Below are positions 1-12,700 of a stretch of DNA of 64,000 nucleotides, one piece after another. Under the pieces are notes generated by a model. That model was given only the letters and a program-made list of their open reading frames with translations. It was not told where the DNA came from and did no database searches. Every line of letters begins with the position of its first letter. The first letter of the stretch is position 1. The stretch is from NCBI GenBank assembly GCA_947561395.2, contig OX387191.1:37341439-37405438 (forward strand), given 5' to 3'. The stretch is from Buxus sempervirens (taxonomy: Eukaryota; Streptophyta; Magnoliopsida; Buxales; Buxaceae). A program made the translations under genes and the position numbers.

Positions 1-1605
1 GAATCAGTGGTCTTCTTGGAGTTGGTGGCACTAGCACAGGTGGATTCAGTAAATACTCATTTATTCAAAAGCTTGTTGGCAATCCTCATTCCAGACCGTC
101 GGGTTATCTTTTCTTAGAAGCTTGAAAATTGGTTCACAGATAGCAGTGAGTTGTGCTATGAACTGGCTTATGTACTAAATCCTTCCAAGAAAACCACGAA
201 CCTCCTTCTCCGTTCTGGGTGATGGCATCTCAATTTTGGCCTTAGCTTTAGCTGAGTCAATCTCAATTCCTCTTCTGCTCACTATAAATCCCAGCAATTT
301 CCCTGATGTAGCCCAAAAGACGCATTTAGCCGGGTTAAGCCGTAAACTGTACTTTCTGAGTCGATCGAACACCTTCTTCAAATTAACTAAGTGGTCCTCT
401 TCTTTGCATGATTTGGCAATCATATCGTCCACATATACCTCCATCTCCTTGTGGATCATGTCATGGAATAACACTGTCATGGCCCGCTGGTATGTTGCCC
501 CAGCATTCTTAAGCCCAAACGGCATGACTCTGTAGTGGAAAGTGCCCCAAGGTATCATGAACGCTGTTTTCTCTTGATCTTCCTTAGCCATATTGATCTG
601 ATTGTACCCAGAGAAGCCGTCCATAAATGAGAACAGGCTATGTACAGCAGTGTTATCCACCAAGATGTCGATGTGTGGAAGCGGAAAATCATCCTTTGGG
701 CTCGCCTTGTTCAGATCTCTGTAGTCCATGCACATTCTGACTTTCCCATCTTTCTTTGGTACTGGCACTATGTTTGCGAGCCACTCGGGGTACGTGGAGA
801 CTGCCAAACATCCTGCTTGAAATTGTTTGACCACTTCGTCCTTGACCTTCAAGGTCCATTCAGGTTTCAATCTTCTCAACTTCTGCTTAATTGGCTTGAC
901 CTCTGGCAAAATTGGCAACTTGTGTACCACCATGTCAGTGTCCAACCCCGGCATGTCCCGATACGACCAAGCAAACACATCCTTATAGTTTGCTAAGAAC
1001 CGTGTCATTTCATCACGCTGCACATCAAACAGGTATGCCTTGATTTTCACTATTTTTGGGTCATCTTCGGTCCCAAGATTTATTGAGATGGTCTCCTCAA
1101 TATTAGGTTGGACCCCCTTTTCATGACGTTCCAATTGATATTCAATTTCTTTTGGAAAGTCTTCTTCTTCGACCTCAGTCTCTTCTTCGATCTCCATGAG
1201 GTCAAAGTCGAGCTCAAGGTCGAAGTCATATTCAACCTGGTCTAATTCTGTTTGCTTATATGGTTCATAAGTGGTTTGGACCTTTTTGAAAAAATGAAAT
1301 TTTCTAGAAAATATAGAAAAATCTTTTTGGGTTTTTTGTGAGCCTTCTAAAAAAAATTTCCCTAAAGATGAAGGCTCATTAGGACCTTCAGGGAAATGGC
1401 AATCCACTAATGGAGTTTTTTTTTTGGAAGCCGCGTCTGTTTGCCAAACAAATGCCGCTTCAAAGGTAAGGGGAGTTTCCTCCCAATTGTTCAAAATACA
1501 TTTTTCAAGAGCGGGGGAAATGGGGAAAGCCTGCTCCTCAAACTCTGAATCCGATGCCATCATCACCGGATGAGTTGTACTGCCCTTTTCTGCTACGGGG
1601 TCCAA
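1..1605 (-). pseudogene. Retrotransposon reverse transcriptase region (pol), broken
   Basis: The open frame from 1605 to 175 (476 codons) has an acidic linker (about residues 120-160), then a Ty3/gypsy reverse transcriptase from about residue 220. Visible motifs are VPVPKKDGKVRMCMDYRDLNK (RT motif around residue 290), the MPFGLKNAGATYQ block and the catalytic YVDD at residues 391-394, followed by LLGFIVSRRGIEID. An in-frame TAG at 175-177 ends it. The same homology continues to base 1 (CEPIFKLLRK, then NPPVLVPP in a second frame), so there is a stop plus a frameshift before RNase H. It would copy element RNA into DNA in the cytoplasmic particle, but this copy cannot make full Pol. It overlaps the protease frame by 13 bases in another frame. 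Confidence 0.93.
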
Positions 1606-2798
1606 TCAGATATAACCTCTTCTGGAATCTTCACTACTGCCCAATCAATGAATGGCAGCTCCTTATCATCACCACTCATATCGCCCTCTGTCATGGCGAA
1701 GAAAGCCCCGACATCTTCGGAGAAGTCCATTTGTTGTTCTGGCTGTGGCCCAGGCCCGCCCACTATTTCAATTGTAGCAGGTGGATTATAGGATTGCAGG
1801 GTTGGAACAGATGGCTTTTGGAAATGATTGACATTTCGGTACGGGGGTTTGGACTGATCCATGGGAGGAGACGGTTGGATTGTATATGAGGGTTTAGGAA
1901 AATTTTCCCTTAAATGAGGGAATTTTCCTCTGCTTCTCTTCTCTCCTTCTTCCTGCTTCATCCTTCTCCATCCTCGGGGTTTAAATCCCAACCCTACTTT
2001 AGGGACCAGCTTCTTTGCCTTGATTGGCTCCAACATCCCCTGCAAATTAATTCCCAGGCCTTTCCCCGGGTGGAATTGATATTTTTCCATCACTATCTTC
2101 TCAGCAGTAGTCCCTTTCTCTTCTTTTTTCTCACACCCCCCAGGTATGAAATTGACTGTTTCAAATTGAAACGAGTGGAATGCAATTTTGTCAACAGTTA
2201 GATCCACATTAATGAAGGGTACATCAGGTGACACAATGGGAGGTACCAAATTCTCAGTTAGGACAGTTATCACCCTTTGTCCTCTTATGTACTTCACTCT
2301 TTGGTGAAGGGTGGATGGTATTGCCCTAGCCGAGTGTATCCACGGCCTCCTTAGGAGCAGATTGAAGGCTGCGGGGATATCCATCACTTCAAATGTGATG
2401 TTGAAGATATTCGGTCCAATGGTGACCGGCAGTTCAATCTCCCCTAAGGAGTGTGTCTTAGAGCTATCAAAAGCCCTCACAATCCTCCCATTCTGCTTGA
2501 TCTTTGATTGATCCAGACCAAGTTTGGCAAAAGTGATTAGTGGGCAGACATTTAAAGCCGACCCATTGTCAATTAGAACCCGTGCCACCATACTGTCCTT
2601 ACAAAACACTGTGATGTGCAAAGGGTCAACATGGTAGCACCCACCTGGGCTTATTTCACTTTTGGAAAAACTTATCACATTGTGTGATAAGATTTGACCA
2701 ACCATTTTGCCTAGTTGGTCCATATCAATAGTCTGAAACACATGTGCACTCTGGAGCACCCTTAATAATGCGTCCTTGTGCTTTTCTGAATTTAGCAA
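1593..2798 (-). pseudogene. Retrotransposon aspartic protease with G-patch-like segment
   Basis: The frame has 401 codons. An aspartic-protease core lies at about residues 60-170, with VARVLIDNGSALNVCPL (active-site D77-N-G-S); the DNGS form in place of D[ST]G is usual in Tat-lineage proteases as I know them. A glycine-rich G-patch-like stretch follows at about 240-274 (YQFHPGKGLGINLQG ... VGLGFKP). G-patch segments behind the protease are known in some retroelements. The frame ends 13 bases inside the RT frame, so Gag-Pol would need a frameshift; I cannot tell a natural frame change from a mutation. The start codon is not a true start, because this is part of a polyprotein. Confidence 0.85.
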
Positions 2799-2892
2799 AA
2801 GGCCCAGTATTGAAATCTGGGCCGGGACCTTGTTTAGCTGATCGACAAGATTAAATTCACTTTTTTTTATTATTTTGATGAGCTCTGCTGCC

Positions 2893-3902
2893 TCATTTTC
2901 TGCACCCTGGGGGGTGTCTTCTCCTACTTTGGTTTTTCCTTTCGTTTTTTTTCTTTTCTTCTGTTTCTTTTCTTTCCTTCTCCACTTCTGTTTCTTTATC
3001 TTTTCCTTCTCCTTCTACACATCTCCCTAACCTTGTCATGAGGTTCACCTCTTTCTGGTTTTGGTTCTTGACCAATGGAACCGTAGTCGTGACCATCTCA
3101 CTGTAATTCCATGGTACAGCCGACTCAGAATAGGAAAGTTTGGGGACATGGACCACAAGCGGTCGGAGTTTGGACCGGGATGTAGGAGGTTTAGGCATAT
3201 TACAAATAGGTGGAACATTTACCACCAAGGGTAGAAGCTGTTTGGGAGTTGTTGGAACAGAGGAAGTAATGGATGCAGTAGTGGGGTCACATTGGATGAC
3301 CAAGGGAGTTTTTAATGGATAGGATGGAGAAAAAGTTGGTGAATTGCAATTAAAGATCAAAGGAGCCTTGCAATGTTTATCTGGGCCATAATGGAGGAGA
3401 CCCGGTTCAGAGAGGAGATAATATCCTCTGCGGCACAATCATTTTTCTTGGAGATGACATTGACCTCCTCCTCTTCTCTCTCCTGGAAGTAACGGACCTT
3501 GACCGAGGTCCCCACGGGAGCTATCAATTTAGATGGGTCAAAGGCCCTTCTCATGGAAGATATGGCTGTGATTGACTTGGATGGGCCTGCCCCATTGTGA
3601 TAAGGTAGGGGGTTTTGTCCAATATCATTACCCGCCGTGGCAGGCGCAGCAATATTGAAGACCAGGGCTTTTTGGTCCAACAGATCCTGAACTGTGTGCT
3701 TCAGAATCCAGCAAGTGTTCGTAGAGTGCCCTGGTGCACCCATGTGGAAGTCACAAGTGGCTGCTGGATCAAAATTCCTCCCCTTCGAGGCATTAGGGTT
3801 GGGCTCCTTCAAGGTCACATACTCTCCTTTCAGCAGGGTTGGTAACAGTTGGGAAAGAGACACGGGAAGGGGGGTAAAAACTCTGCTCCTCCTTGCTGCC
3901 AT
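2893..3902 (-). pseudogene. Gag C-terminal part / nucleocapsid-like zinc motif and linker, frameshifted
   Basis: Two overlapping frames (3902-3357 and 3438-2893) carry the C-terminal Gag and the linker before protease. The first has FTPLPVSLSQLLPTLLKGEY followed by a single C-x2-H-x5-H-x4-C pattern (CDFHMGAPGHSTNTCW), a Tat-style zinc-binding motif. A diverged copy of the same block is seen at 63765-64000 in element D, which supports the call. The second frame is proline/threonine-rich and ends in a charged K/E/R-rich tail. The frame change near 3400 and lack of continuity with gag upstream mark this as broken. Confidence 0.8.
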
Positions 3903-4090
3903 CTAGGCATCCTTCTCTTCCTTAGTAAAAAAGCCCTTCTCTGGTTTGCAGGTACGGAGGGGGAGAAATTGACATTGAGAGGGGTCTGATATGACTGTTG
4001 GGCCTGCTGGGGTGTAGAAATATTGACGTGGAGTGGTTTCTTGAGAGGAGCCTGTACCAGGTTTAATTCTCCTTCTTTTCTTGACCCGTT

Positions 4091-5113
4091 CTACTTGAAC
4101 CCAGTTCCCTTCTTCTGTGCCAGGGAAGTGGAGGAATCTGACTGATCGACCAAAGCAGAGTAATCAATGAGTTTTCCTGACCTGACCCCTTCCTCGATCC
4201 AGTCAACCACCTGTACCAAGGCTGCAAAATTGGTGATAATCTGACCCACCAGATGATTATAGAAGGGCTGCCCCAGTGTGCTTACGAATTCTGAAATCAT
4301 CTCAGGCTCCAACATAGGCGGCCTGACCTGGAAGGCAGCTTCTCTCCACCTCTTAGCATATTGCCGTACAGTTTCCTCTTTTCCCTTACTCATCCTCATC
4401 ATGTCGTATCGATCTGGCACGATCTCCGAGTTAAATTTATACTGGTCTAGAAAAGCATCGGCCAAGTCTTTCCACCTTCTAATCCTTCCATGGTCCACGG
4501 TGGCAAACCACCTCAGAGCTGCTCCCGTCAAACTCCTCTGGAAGAGTTGGATTAGTATGCTGTCATCCCGGCCAAACTGGCACAAAGCCCCGCAGTATAA
4601 CTTCAGATAGCTCATTGGGCAGCCCGTGCCATCATATTTATCAAAGTATGGGCACTTGAACTTTGCCGGTAGGCATACATCCGGGTAAATGCAAAGATCA
4701 TCGAAGGTGGTATCTCCATAACTGTTTCCCCCCTTCACCTCCTTGAGTTCTTCTTGGATCTTCTCTATCTTGTGTAGCATTTTCCTTTCCATCTCCTCCC
4801 TTGCTCTTTACTTTTCCATTTCTTTCTCATATTCCACGGTATTTTCCCTGATTATGATAGGTTCAGGAACAGGTTCAGAAATGAGCTCGGGTATGGGTTA
4901 AGCTGGAGGTGGAATGTAGGCTTGAGGTGGTGGTGCTTGATGGGAAGTAGAGGCTTGGTTTTGAGGTGGCGGTGCTTGATGGGCTTGGGCTTGTTGGGCC
5001 TGAGCTGCCAGTAGGTCTCCTAGCATCTTTGCCAGTCCAGCCACTTGCTCTTGTAGTTGAGCAAAGTCCTAAGCGGGAACGGTGGCTTGGGCTTGGTTCT
5101 CTTTAGTATTCAT
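4091..5113 (-). pseudogene. Retrotransposon gag (capsid-like), with three premature stops
   Basis: The frame opens at an ATG at 5113-5111 (MNTKENQAQATVPA) and runs to a TAG at 4091, but it has three in-frame stops in its first 110 codons. The uninterrupted part starts at 4792. A proline/glutamine-rich N-terminal stretch is followed by a Retrotrans_gag domain: CPYFDKYDGTGCPMSYLKLY, then LIQLFQRSLTGAALRWF and TVRQYAKRWREAA. The same landmarks occur in element D at 63080-63400. Gag would form the virus-like particle; this copy cannot be made in full. Confidence 0.88.
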
Positions 5114-5284
5114 TGCTCGAGCTTTGGAATTGGTCACGGGAGCAATGATTGCAAGTATGTGTACCTAGAGAAGGAAAAATAAAGAAACATGTCAACTCCC
5201 ATTTAATCCGAGTCACACACCTATAAATGTAGATAAGTGAGTTAAGTGAACACAAGTCCGGATTTTTTTTTCTATTTTTTTTAT

Positions 5285-6122
5285 TGTTGGAATATTTTAG
5301 GGCTTCCAAAGGTCCCACAAAGTTTTGATTTGATTGGTACGAAAAAAACCAACCACAGGTTTTATGGAATATTCTAGGGCTTCCAAGTGTCCCACAAAGA
5401 TTCAATTGATTGGTACACAAGTGACCAACCAAAGGTTTTATGGAATATTCTAGGGCTTCCAAGTATCCCACAGAGTTTTGATTTGATTGGTACTGGTGAC
5501 CAACCAAAGGTTTTTTTGGAATATTCTAGGGCTTCCAAAGGTCTCACAAAGTTTTGATTTGATTGGTACTGGTGACCAACCAAAGGTTTTTTTAGAATAT
5601 TCTAGGGCTTCCAAAGGTCCCACAAAGTTTTGATTTGATTGGTACTCGTGACCAACCAAAGGTTTTTTGGAATATTCTAGGGCTTCCAAAGGTCCCACAA
5701 AGTTTTGATTTGACTGGTACTGATGACCAACCAAAGGTTTTTTTTGGAATATTCTAGGGCTTCCAAAGGTCCCACAAAGTTTTGATTTGATTGGTACTGG
5801 TGACCAACCAAGGTTTTTTTTGGAATATTCTAGGGCTTCCAAATGTCCCACAAAGTTTTGATTTGATTGGTATTGGTGACCAACCAAGGTTTTTTTTGGG
5901 AATATTAGGGCTTCCAAGTGTTCCACAAAGTTTTGATTTGATTGGTACTGGTGACCAACCAAAGGTTTTTTGGAATATTCTAGAGCTTCCAAATGTCCCA
6001 CAAAGTTTTGATTTGATTGGTACTGGTGACCAACCAAGGGTTTTTTGGAATATTCTAGGGCTTTCAAGTGTCCCACAAAGTTTTGATTTGATTGGTACTA
6101 GTGACCAACCAAAGGTTTTTTT
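5285..6122. repeat. 11-copy tandem array, about 76-bp unit, in leader of Tat element A
   Basis: The unit starts GGAATATTCTAGGGCTTCC, has CACAAAGTTTTGATTTGATT in the middle and ends GACCAACCAAAGG plus a T-run of variable length. I count 11 copies from 5285 to 6122. Most differences are T-run length and single bases; the two leftmost copies are the most diverged. Long open frames on both strands across the array follow from the repeat and shift frame with unit length, so I do not call protein. It lies between gag and the 5' LTR of element A, in the untranslated leader. Confidence 0.95.
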
Positions 6123-6442
6123 TATTTTTATATTTTTATATTTTCTTAGATTTGCAGAATTTCCTCAATTTTCAAGTTCAAAAGTTTGATTGAAACATGT
6201 TTGAGGTGAATTGGTATCAAGAAATATGACACATTGGTTCCCTTTTTTATGTATCTTCCTTAAGCTTGAGGGAAAAATGGTAGATTTGTGTTTCAAAATT
6301 AGGTCAAATCCTTAGTGAGATTTTTTTTGAACACTTGAATTATCTTTTCATACTCTCCTTGGGGTGCCTAAAGATTATTCACAATGTTTTAAGCATCTTA
6401 TTCTCAAAAAATTGGGATGAAAAAAACAATTTACAAATTTCC

Positions 6443-6590
6443 GGGCTGTATTCGACATGTCAGATCGGATAAAGCTATGCCTTATTGTATCCGATATAAT
6501 TAATCGGATACACTCATAAGCTTTTGTTATCGATGACATATGTCGGATAAGGATATTATGTTGTTTAACCGACCAGAGTTGTCGATTAAT
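6443..6590. repeat. Cluster of GTATCCGA-type inverted repeats in element A leader
   Basis: Three to four imperfect palindromes sit side by side. One has arms GTATCCGAT / ATCGGATAC (about 6498-6522), another TTATCGATGAC / GTCGGATAA, and two weaker ones flank them. The same core occurs in LTRs A (15946-16053) and E (59696-59840). Here it lies outside any recognisable LTR. Apart from this cluster, I see no gene or other structure in 6123-6741. Confidence 0.7.
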
Positions 6591-6741
6591 GCCGGAATGG
6601 CCCTTTTTGATTCATTTTTTTACTAGATCATGTTATTTTCATTCCCACTTAATGTTCACCTTGACTCGGTCTCTAAAATCAGTCCCAAATTGGGCTTTGA
6701 CACCATACTTGTAAAAATGCATAGATTCATGAGGGTACTTG

Positions 6742-8752
6742 TGATTAAGTGGTTAAATTGCATATTTAAGCCACTTATTGAGGTGAAAAATACAGAAAAA
6801 TCCCTTTATATTTGCTTAATCATGCATTGACTTGTGTTGGTGGCCTAAACATTGAATTGAATTTTTATTGTATATTTTAGGCTTAATTGTGCATGGAAAG
6901 TGTGCTTAATGTGAATGGGATTGCCTTGAGAATTTTCTGGTTTAATTTTGGGTAAAGAATTGTCTTGGCATCAATTTGAGATTATTTTGGAATTAGACAT
7001 GGATTAGATGAGCATGGTATTGATAGAAAATAAAATTAGATGGCATAAGTTTCATGTGGCATTCTACATTGCCATCACAACAAATCAATTTAAAATGGGA
7101 ATTTACCTATATACCCTTCACTAACAATGTTGTGGTTTGTTGTTACAGGGGTAAATGAGGAAAGGAAAAGAAGCCAACAATTGGCTTTGTGCTGAGTAGG
7201 CTAACAACCTATCAGGGCTGTTGGAGATGGACGAATGGGGGAATAGGGAGCTGGAGCAGAGGGTGGACAAGAGAAGAGGGGTCATTCATGAAAGGAAATT
7301 CAGCTGGTGCATGGTGGCAGTTGGATCAAGCTCTTAAGGCGTTTTTCCCATTTTGCTGTTTTTTTTCTTGATTTTTGCATTTTTACTCTTTCTCTCAATC
7401 GACTTCTTATATTTCTGGGTTGGATGACCACTACAATAGCTTCAACTGATTGAAGAGCAACTAGTATAGCCCAAGCACAGAAGAACGAAGTCTGCACAGG
7501 AAATTAGAGTTGTGGTTTGGACGAACAAAGCTTGGAGAGGGAGTCTTCTCTTTGGCTTCTGTATTTTTTCCATTTATTTTTCTGTTAGATGTCTCCTTAC
7601 TCTTGAAATAGCTTTAGAGATTCAACATTAATCATTTCCAAGGTGTTTTCTTATAATTCATGATCATAGAGCACAGTGGACGAATCAGGGAATTTTTGTT
7701 GCTTTCAATTTCTGATTTCTTTTTTTTTTCTGTCGGCAAGAAGACTTCCTTCTCAGTAAACCTCTTTTGTTGTTTTAATTTTAGTCATCTCATTAGTTCT
7801 AGTGGATCGATTTCAATTTCTGTTTCAATTGTGCATGTTGAAGAATTCAATTGGATCAGTGTCTGTTTAATTCAGAATTTCATTCTTTGTTTTCTGTTTA
7901 ATCTCTTATTGAATTAATGGAATCTGTCATGGCTAAATGGATCATGTCTAGCGCCTTGTGCGAGTAAGTGTAATCCTGAGCTCAGGTGGAGCTATAAATT
8001 GGATATGTATCTTCTTCTCATTTTTAGTCATCCTCATGTTGGTTTTGTGTTGGAAGCTTTAGAAATTGCAAAGCAAGTTCTTGATATTTTTTTTAAAGGA
8101 GATCTCCAACTAACCTTGATCCCCTGTCGACAATAGGCACAGCGGATGCTTGAGTTATGAATTGGGTTTTTCTATGTGAAAGTTCATTCCATATCTGTTT
8201 TGCAATTTCCTTAAGCAATTTTATTTTAATTACATTTTGGGTTGCATTGTTTAAGCATCCAATTATCAATCTCATGATTGAGTTGGTAATTGAAGAAGAG
8301 AGGATTTGAGAGGAAGAGAGATATAGTCCATGTTTGAGCAAAACTTGTAGCTCAGGTCTTTGATTAACTTGTCCTTAGAATTCTTTACCTTCATCTAGGT
8401 TTCTCCTTGCAATTTAGTATATGTTTCTTTTACTTCTTGTTAATTGACTCTACTATTTTTCTTTACTCTTTTTTTTATCTCTAAAATCTGATTTGGAGTT
8501 TAGTTTACTTGATTAATTTTGCTTTTAGAATTAGGACTAGTTTAGTTTAATTTCAAAATATAGGTAGGAATTTGTCACTTAACTCATGTAGATTCTGTTT
8601 TCTTTTCTTCTTTGATTCCCTAGCATCTTCAATTTTTAATTTTTGATTTAATTCTATTAACTATGTCCCTGTGGAAATCGACCTTGGGGCTCACCCAAGT
8701 ATTTCAAATTGACACTCCTGCACTTGGGAGCAGCACTTTTGCGAACACATCA
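6742..8752 (+). mobile_element. Solo LTR F (2011 bp) in element A leader
   Basis: It begins TGATTAAGTGG and ends GCGAACACATCA. Perfect 5-bp target duplication ACTTG at 6737-6741 and 8753-8757. The 3' part holds TGTCCCTGTGGAAATCGACC and a GCACTTGGGAGCAGCAC segment, a signature I associate with ends of Athila-like and related Ty3/gypsy LTRs, so orientation is taken as plus. There is no internal region, so it is a solo LTR. Class is less certain than the boundaries. Confidence 0.85.
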
Positions 8753-8757
8753 ACTTG

Positions 8758-9760
8758 TACCCTCCAAAGTTATACACCAATTCATGGATTTTGTACTCTT
8801 GGTTGCCTCCTACATGGACTTTGGGTAGGATGACTTCTAAATTGAGTTGGAAACTCCTCCTATAGGTTACACCAACCTTTAGGCTACAAACAATTTTGGG
8901 AAAAATTTCATCCCAAGTACATGGACACCATGGCTTTTAATTTACATGAAGATAATTACATAACATGGTTTTACCTTGCCGCCTTGTGTTACCTTCAATA
9001 TGGTATTCATATTATACCTTGGCCTGTGAAACATGCAAACGGCCTTCCCTCAGTTACACCCAATTCCCCAAACATGATTGTTTACTTTAGCTGAAGACGT
9101 GTTTCTCCAACTTCAAGCATATGGTTTTTGGGTTTTAGCTTAATTGGCAACTTAGAACTCAAGTCTAGTGATGCCCGAAATCGAATCACAGATCCCATTG
9201 TCATCACATCATTGACTCAAATTCTAAAGTAAATGTTTTCACTTTCGCTTTCCGAAGTATCGACCTCATTGCGCCAAGCTACACACATTCGGGTTCAACT
9301 TCCTATAGGTAATGGGTAGGCTGTGCAAAGAGTTTAAAGTGCTTAAGTGCATTTAAAATTAAAGGTGCATTCACAACGTCCCAGCCCCTTGCCACTCTTT
9401 TCGAAGCCATGCATACAACTTCAAGCCAAGGAATAATGCAAATATCTCATTGGAAATAAAACACAAGCCAACAAGATAGTAAAACACCTAAATATGCACA
9501 TAATTATTACATACCCAAAAGGCATCACACAAGCATGTTATCATATTGTACAAGCAATAATTAAACCATGAAAGCATGCTTGAACCCCAAAAACATCACC
9601 TAAATTTCCAGATTTCATGCTCTTTTTTCCATGCTCAAATTGCATCATTTATACCCCAAATCAAAAGCCTAAAAATACAGCAAACAATAATATGATACAA
9701 AAGGTGTTTTATTAGGAGAAACATGCTTGAAAACCCCCAGAATACCCACTGAATTCCTAG
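8758..9760 (-). other. Leader of Tat element A, non-coding
   Basis: Leader sequence between solo LTRs F and G. No convincing coding frame. About 160 bp at its right end (9603-9760) recur in diverged form at 13456-13600 just beyond solo LTR G, so the leader had a tandem duplication into which G inserted. Confidence 0.6.
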
Positions 9761-9765
9761 GTTTC

Positions 9766-12700
9766 TGTAACGCCCCGGATCCAAGTTACGTAGAGAAACC
9801 GTAACTTATCTCCGAAGGTTAATATATAACCTAGGATAGCAATATCAGAGTGAAGGAAAACATGAATAAATCAATAACTGGATAATCAAAGTGCACTATA
9901 ACCCAAGTTCAACAATAAAATACCATACCCAATACTAACTCACATGAACCAAGCATATACCTGCTGGTGCCATCCTTACCAGAAACTGAAAACAAAACAA
10001 AATAGAACGTAATGAGATATGAATATCCCAATAAGCAGCACATGCATGCTAAAATACAGTTTATCAGTTCTAAAACATGATACAGTTGTAAATCATGCAA
10101 CAGTAGCGATAATACATTAGTTTCGAATAATCTGAATAATCTAACAATAAACCATCGATCAGTGTGAGATAACAAAAATAATTCAACATGACAAACATAT
10201 CCGTATCATCAAACAACAGTCTATAAGTCGCCGCAGTACTCATGAAATAAGATTGCCTTTAACTAGTGTAAGACCATGCCCACTATGCCACCTCCCGACT
10301 TATGAGCGAAGCCGAGCTACATGGTCATCGACTTATTGCGGGAGAACCATCCAGATACAGTAATGGGTTGGCATGTACTATCCTATCATAGCCGCAGCCA
10401 ATCAGATACAGAGAAGGCCTCATCGAGATATACGATGGAAACGCGTGCGTGAACAAAGTGTTACGACTAGCAAAGAACAATCCTTCCCACTATCTAGCTC
10501 CCAACATGGATCCATATCGAGCTATACCCACTAGACTCTAAAACCAAAACCAACAGTGAAATCCAGTAAGCACAACTCATCTCAATCTCAATCATATCAT
10601 CCCGAGCTACACGAGGCATCCCCAAGATACACAGAGGTAACAACATCCCGAGATACACAGGGCATCACAAACCGTCACTCCAAATACATGGAGGAAATCT
10701 GATTCGAAACCAGAAAACCAATCATTCATAATCAGTTAAAAATCCTTTTTTCTGTATCATCCGCTTAAAAACTAGTTCGATGTAAAGATTCCTCAATCAT
10801 GACAATATATTCTAAACCAAGGTGAAAACCAATGCTAATAATCAAGGTTTAACCATTATATATTTAGTTTTACTAGCTAATTCCATTAATTGGCACAAAA
10901 TCCCTTTTAAAGTCAATTTATGTAAAAATGATATTTTAAGTAAAACCGACAATTTCGGATGTTAAAACCAAAGTTTACCTACTGATATTAGGCTCAACTT
11001 AAATTAATGCTTTTTGTGCTCCAACAGTATCTCCTTGTAGATTTAAACTTAGTTTACCCTTGTTTATCCTAAGTCTCAATACCTTCCCTTAACACCTCCA
11101 ATTCATTTAATTGCTAATATTACTTTTCCCTTCTAAGTTATTTTAACTACTGTAGATTATCTCTAACATTTCTTCCCAAGAATCCCAAATGAAATCTGAA
11201 CCTACCAAAAGACTTTCATCTAAGTTTTACTTTAAAATTCCCATGCTCTAAAACCCTTATATCATATATCAAATATTGGCCAATTCTCATAAGGTAAACC
11301 CCCTCATTTATAGATTGATTTCAGCACCTTATTATTCACTCCAATTTTTCTTAAATCATCCCAACTTAAGTCCAGATATACCTGCACATTAATTGAAATT
11401 TACTATAGTTCACCCTTGCACCAAAACACTTCCCTAAGATCACAACAACCTTACTTAGTAAGTTCTGGTTTCAGCAGTTGACTTCTCAATTATGGTCACC
11501 TTTTCAGCATCTACAATTGACTCCATTCCCCTTTAATCACCTCTTTTTAATCCTTTAATTAATGTCCCCAATTCAGTTTTACAATTTACAATGTATTTGA
11601 GCTGGAAAAGTTTCCACACTCTAAGAAACCAGATTTATACCTAATACCAGATTTTGCTCCCATTAGTTTGGCAACCTTAAGTATGCTCCCAATTTTTCAA
11701 TGCTTCCTATACCTCAAAAGTCTTTTACTAACTTCTAATTAAACTCTCTAAAGAATCCCAATAAAAGAACTTAGAAACAATTAAAGAAATGCTGTAAATG
11801 AGCTGACCAGATTTTAGCAATCCAAGAATAATCCCAAAATTCGCATGGACTGATCTAAAATTTCTTATTCAAACTATTTTCAGCTTAATTCTAATCCTCC
11901 AAATAGTGTTTTTGCACAGGTTTGGATTTAATTGAGTTGCTCCAACAATTTACACAAAAATATGTACCCGTGCCAATCTTCAAATAAAACTTAGCAACAT
12001 TGCTTATGAGTCCTAATTTACATCAGTTCAAAACTCAGGTCTGATCCCAACACGGTACCTCCCATTCATTTAAAAGCCACTTATTAACTATTAAATAAGT
12101 CCCTAAATAATTTCCCCAAGGTAGCTTTTTAACAGCAATATAAATTAACTAACAATAGGCTGCCTTAAACCATGCGCTGACCTTTGGATAGGTTGACTCC
12201 AGTTAGTAGCAACTAGTAGTGCCTGGTACCAAGACAAACTTACATTGATCCATCATATTAACTGTAACCATTCATACATTATCACAACACTAATTACATC
12301 ATCTACAATTTGTAAATTTGGATTAAAATTATAACCTACATCTTCTTATACAATAGCCGCTCATATCTAAGTAACAGCACCTGGCGCTGACCTTTGAAGA
12401 GGTTGGCGCCAGGTGAACAATGCTAAGTGCCAACTACATTCCCAAATTCAAGTGCTGCCAAATGGAAAAACAACAGGACTGAACTGATGCGTCGCCTTCG
12501 AATCGCTTCCAGATGAATCTTAATACTCAGAACATACATTTAACATTCATTTGAAATTAATTGATCAAGAGACTATGCTGAAAAAAACTAGACGTCAATG
12601 CCATTCCAAAATAGAGGATTTGGTTTCACTTCGTTCATGGATTTCATGCTTCACTTTAAATCATCCAAAACCAGAAGAGGAAATGCTGCTTACATCTAAG

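Noticed and set aside
5450..6189. Long open frames on both strands (208 and 132 codons) with repeated peptides such as LVGHQYQSNQNFVG
   Set aside because: They arise from the 76-bp array. The unit is not a multiple of three, the same peptide appears in several frames, and frames are open on both strands.
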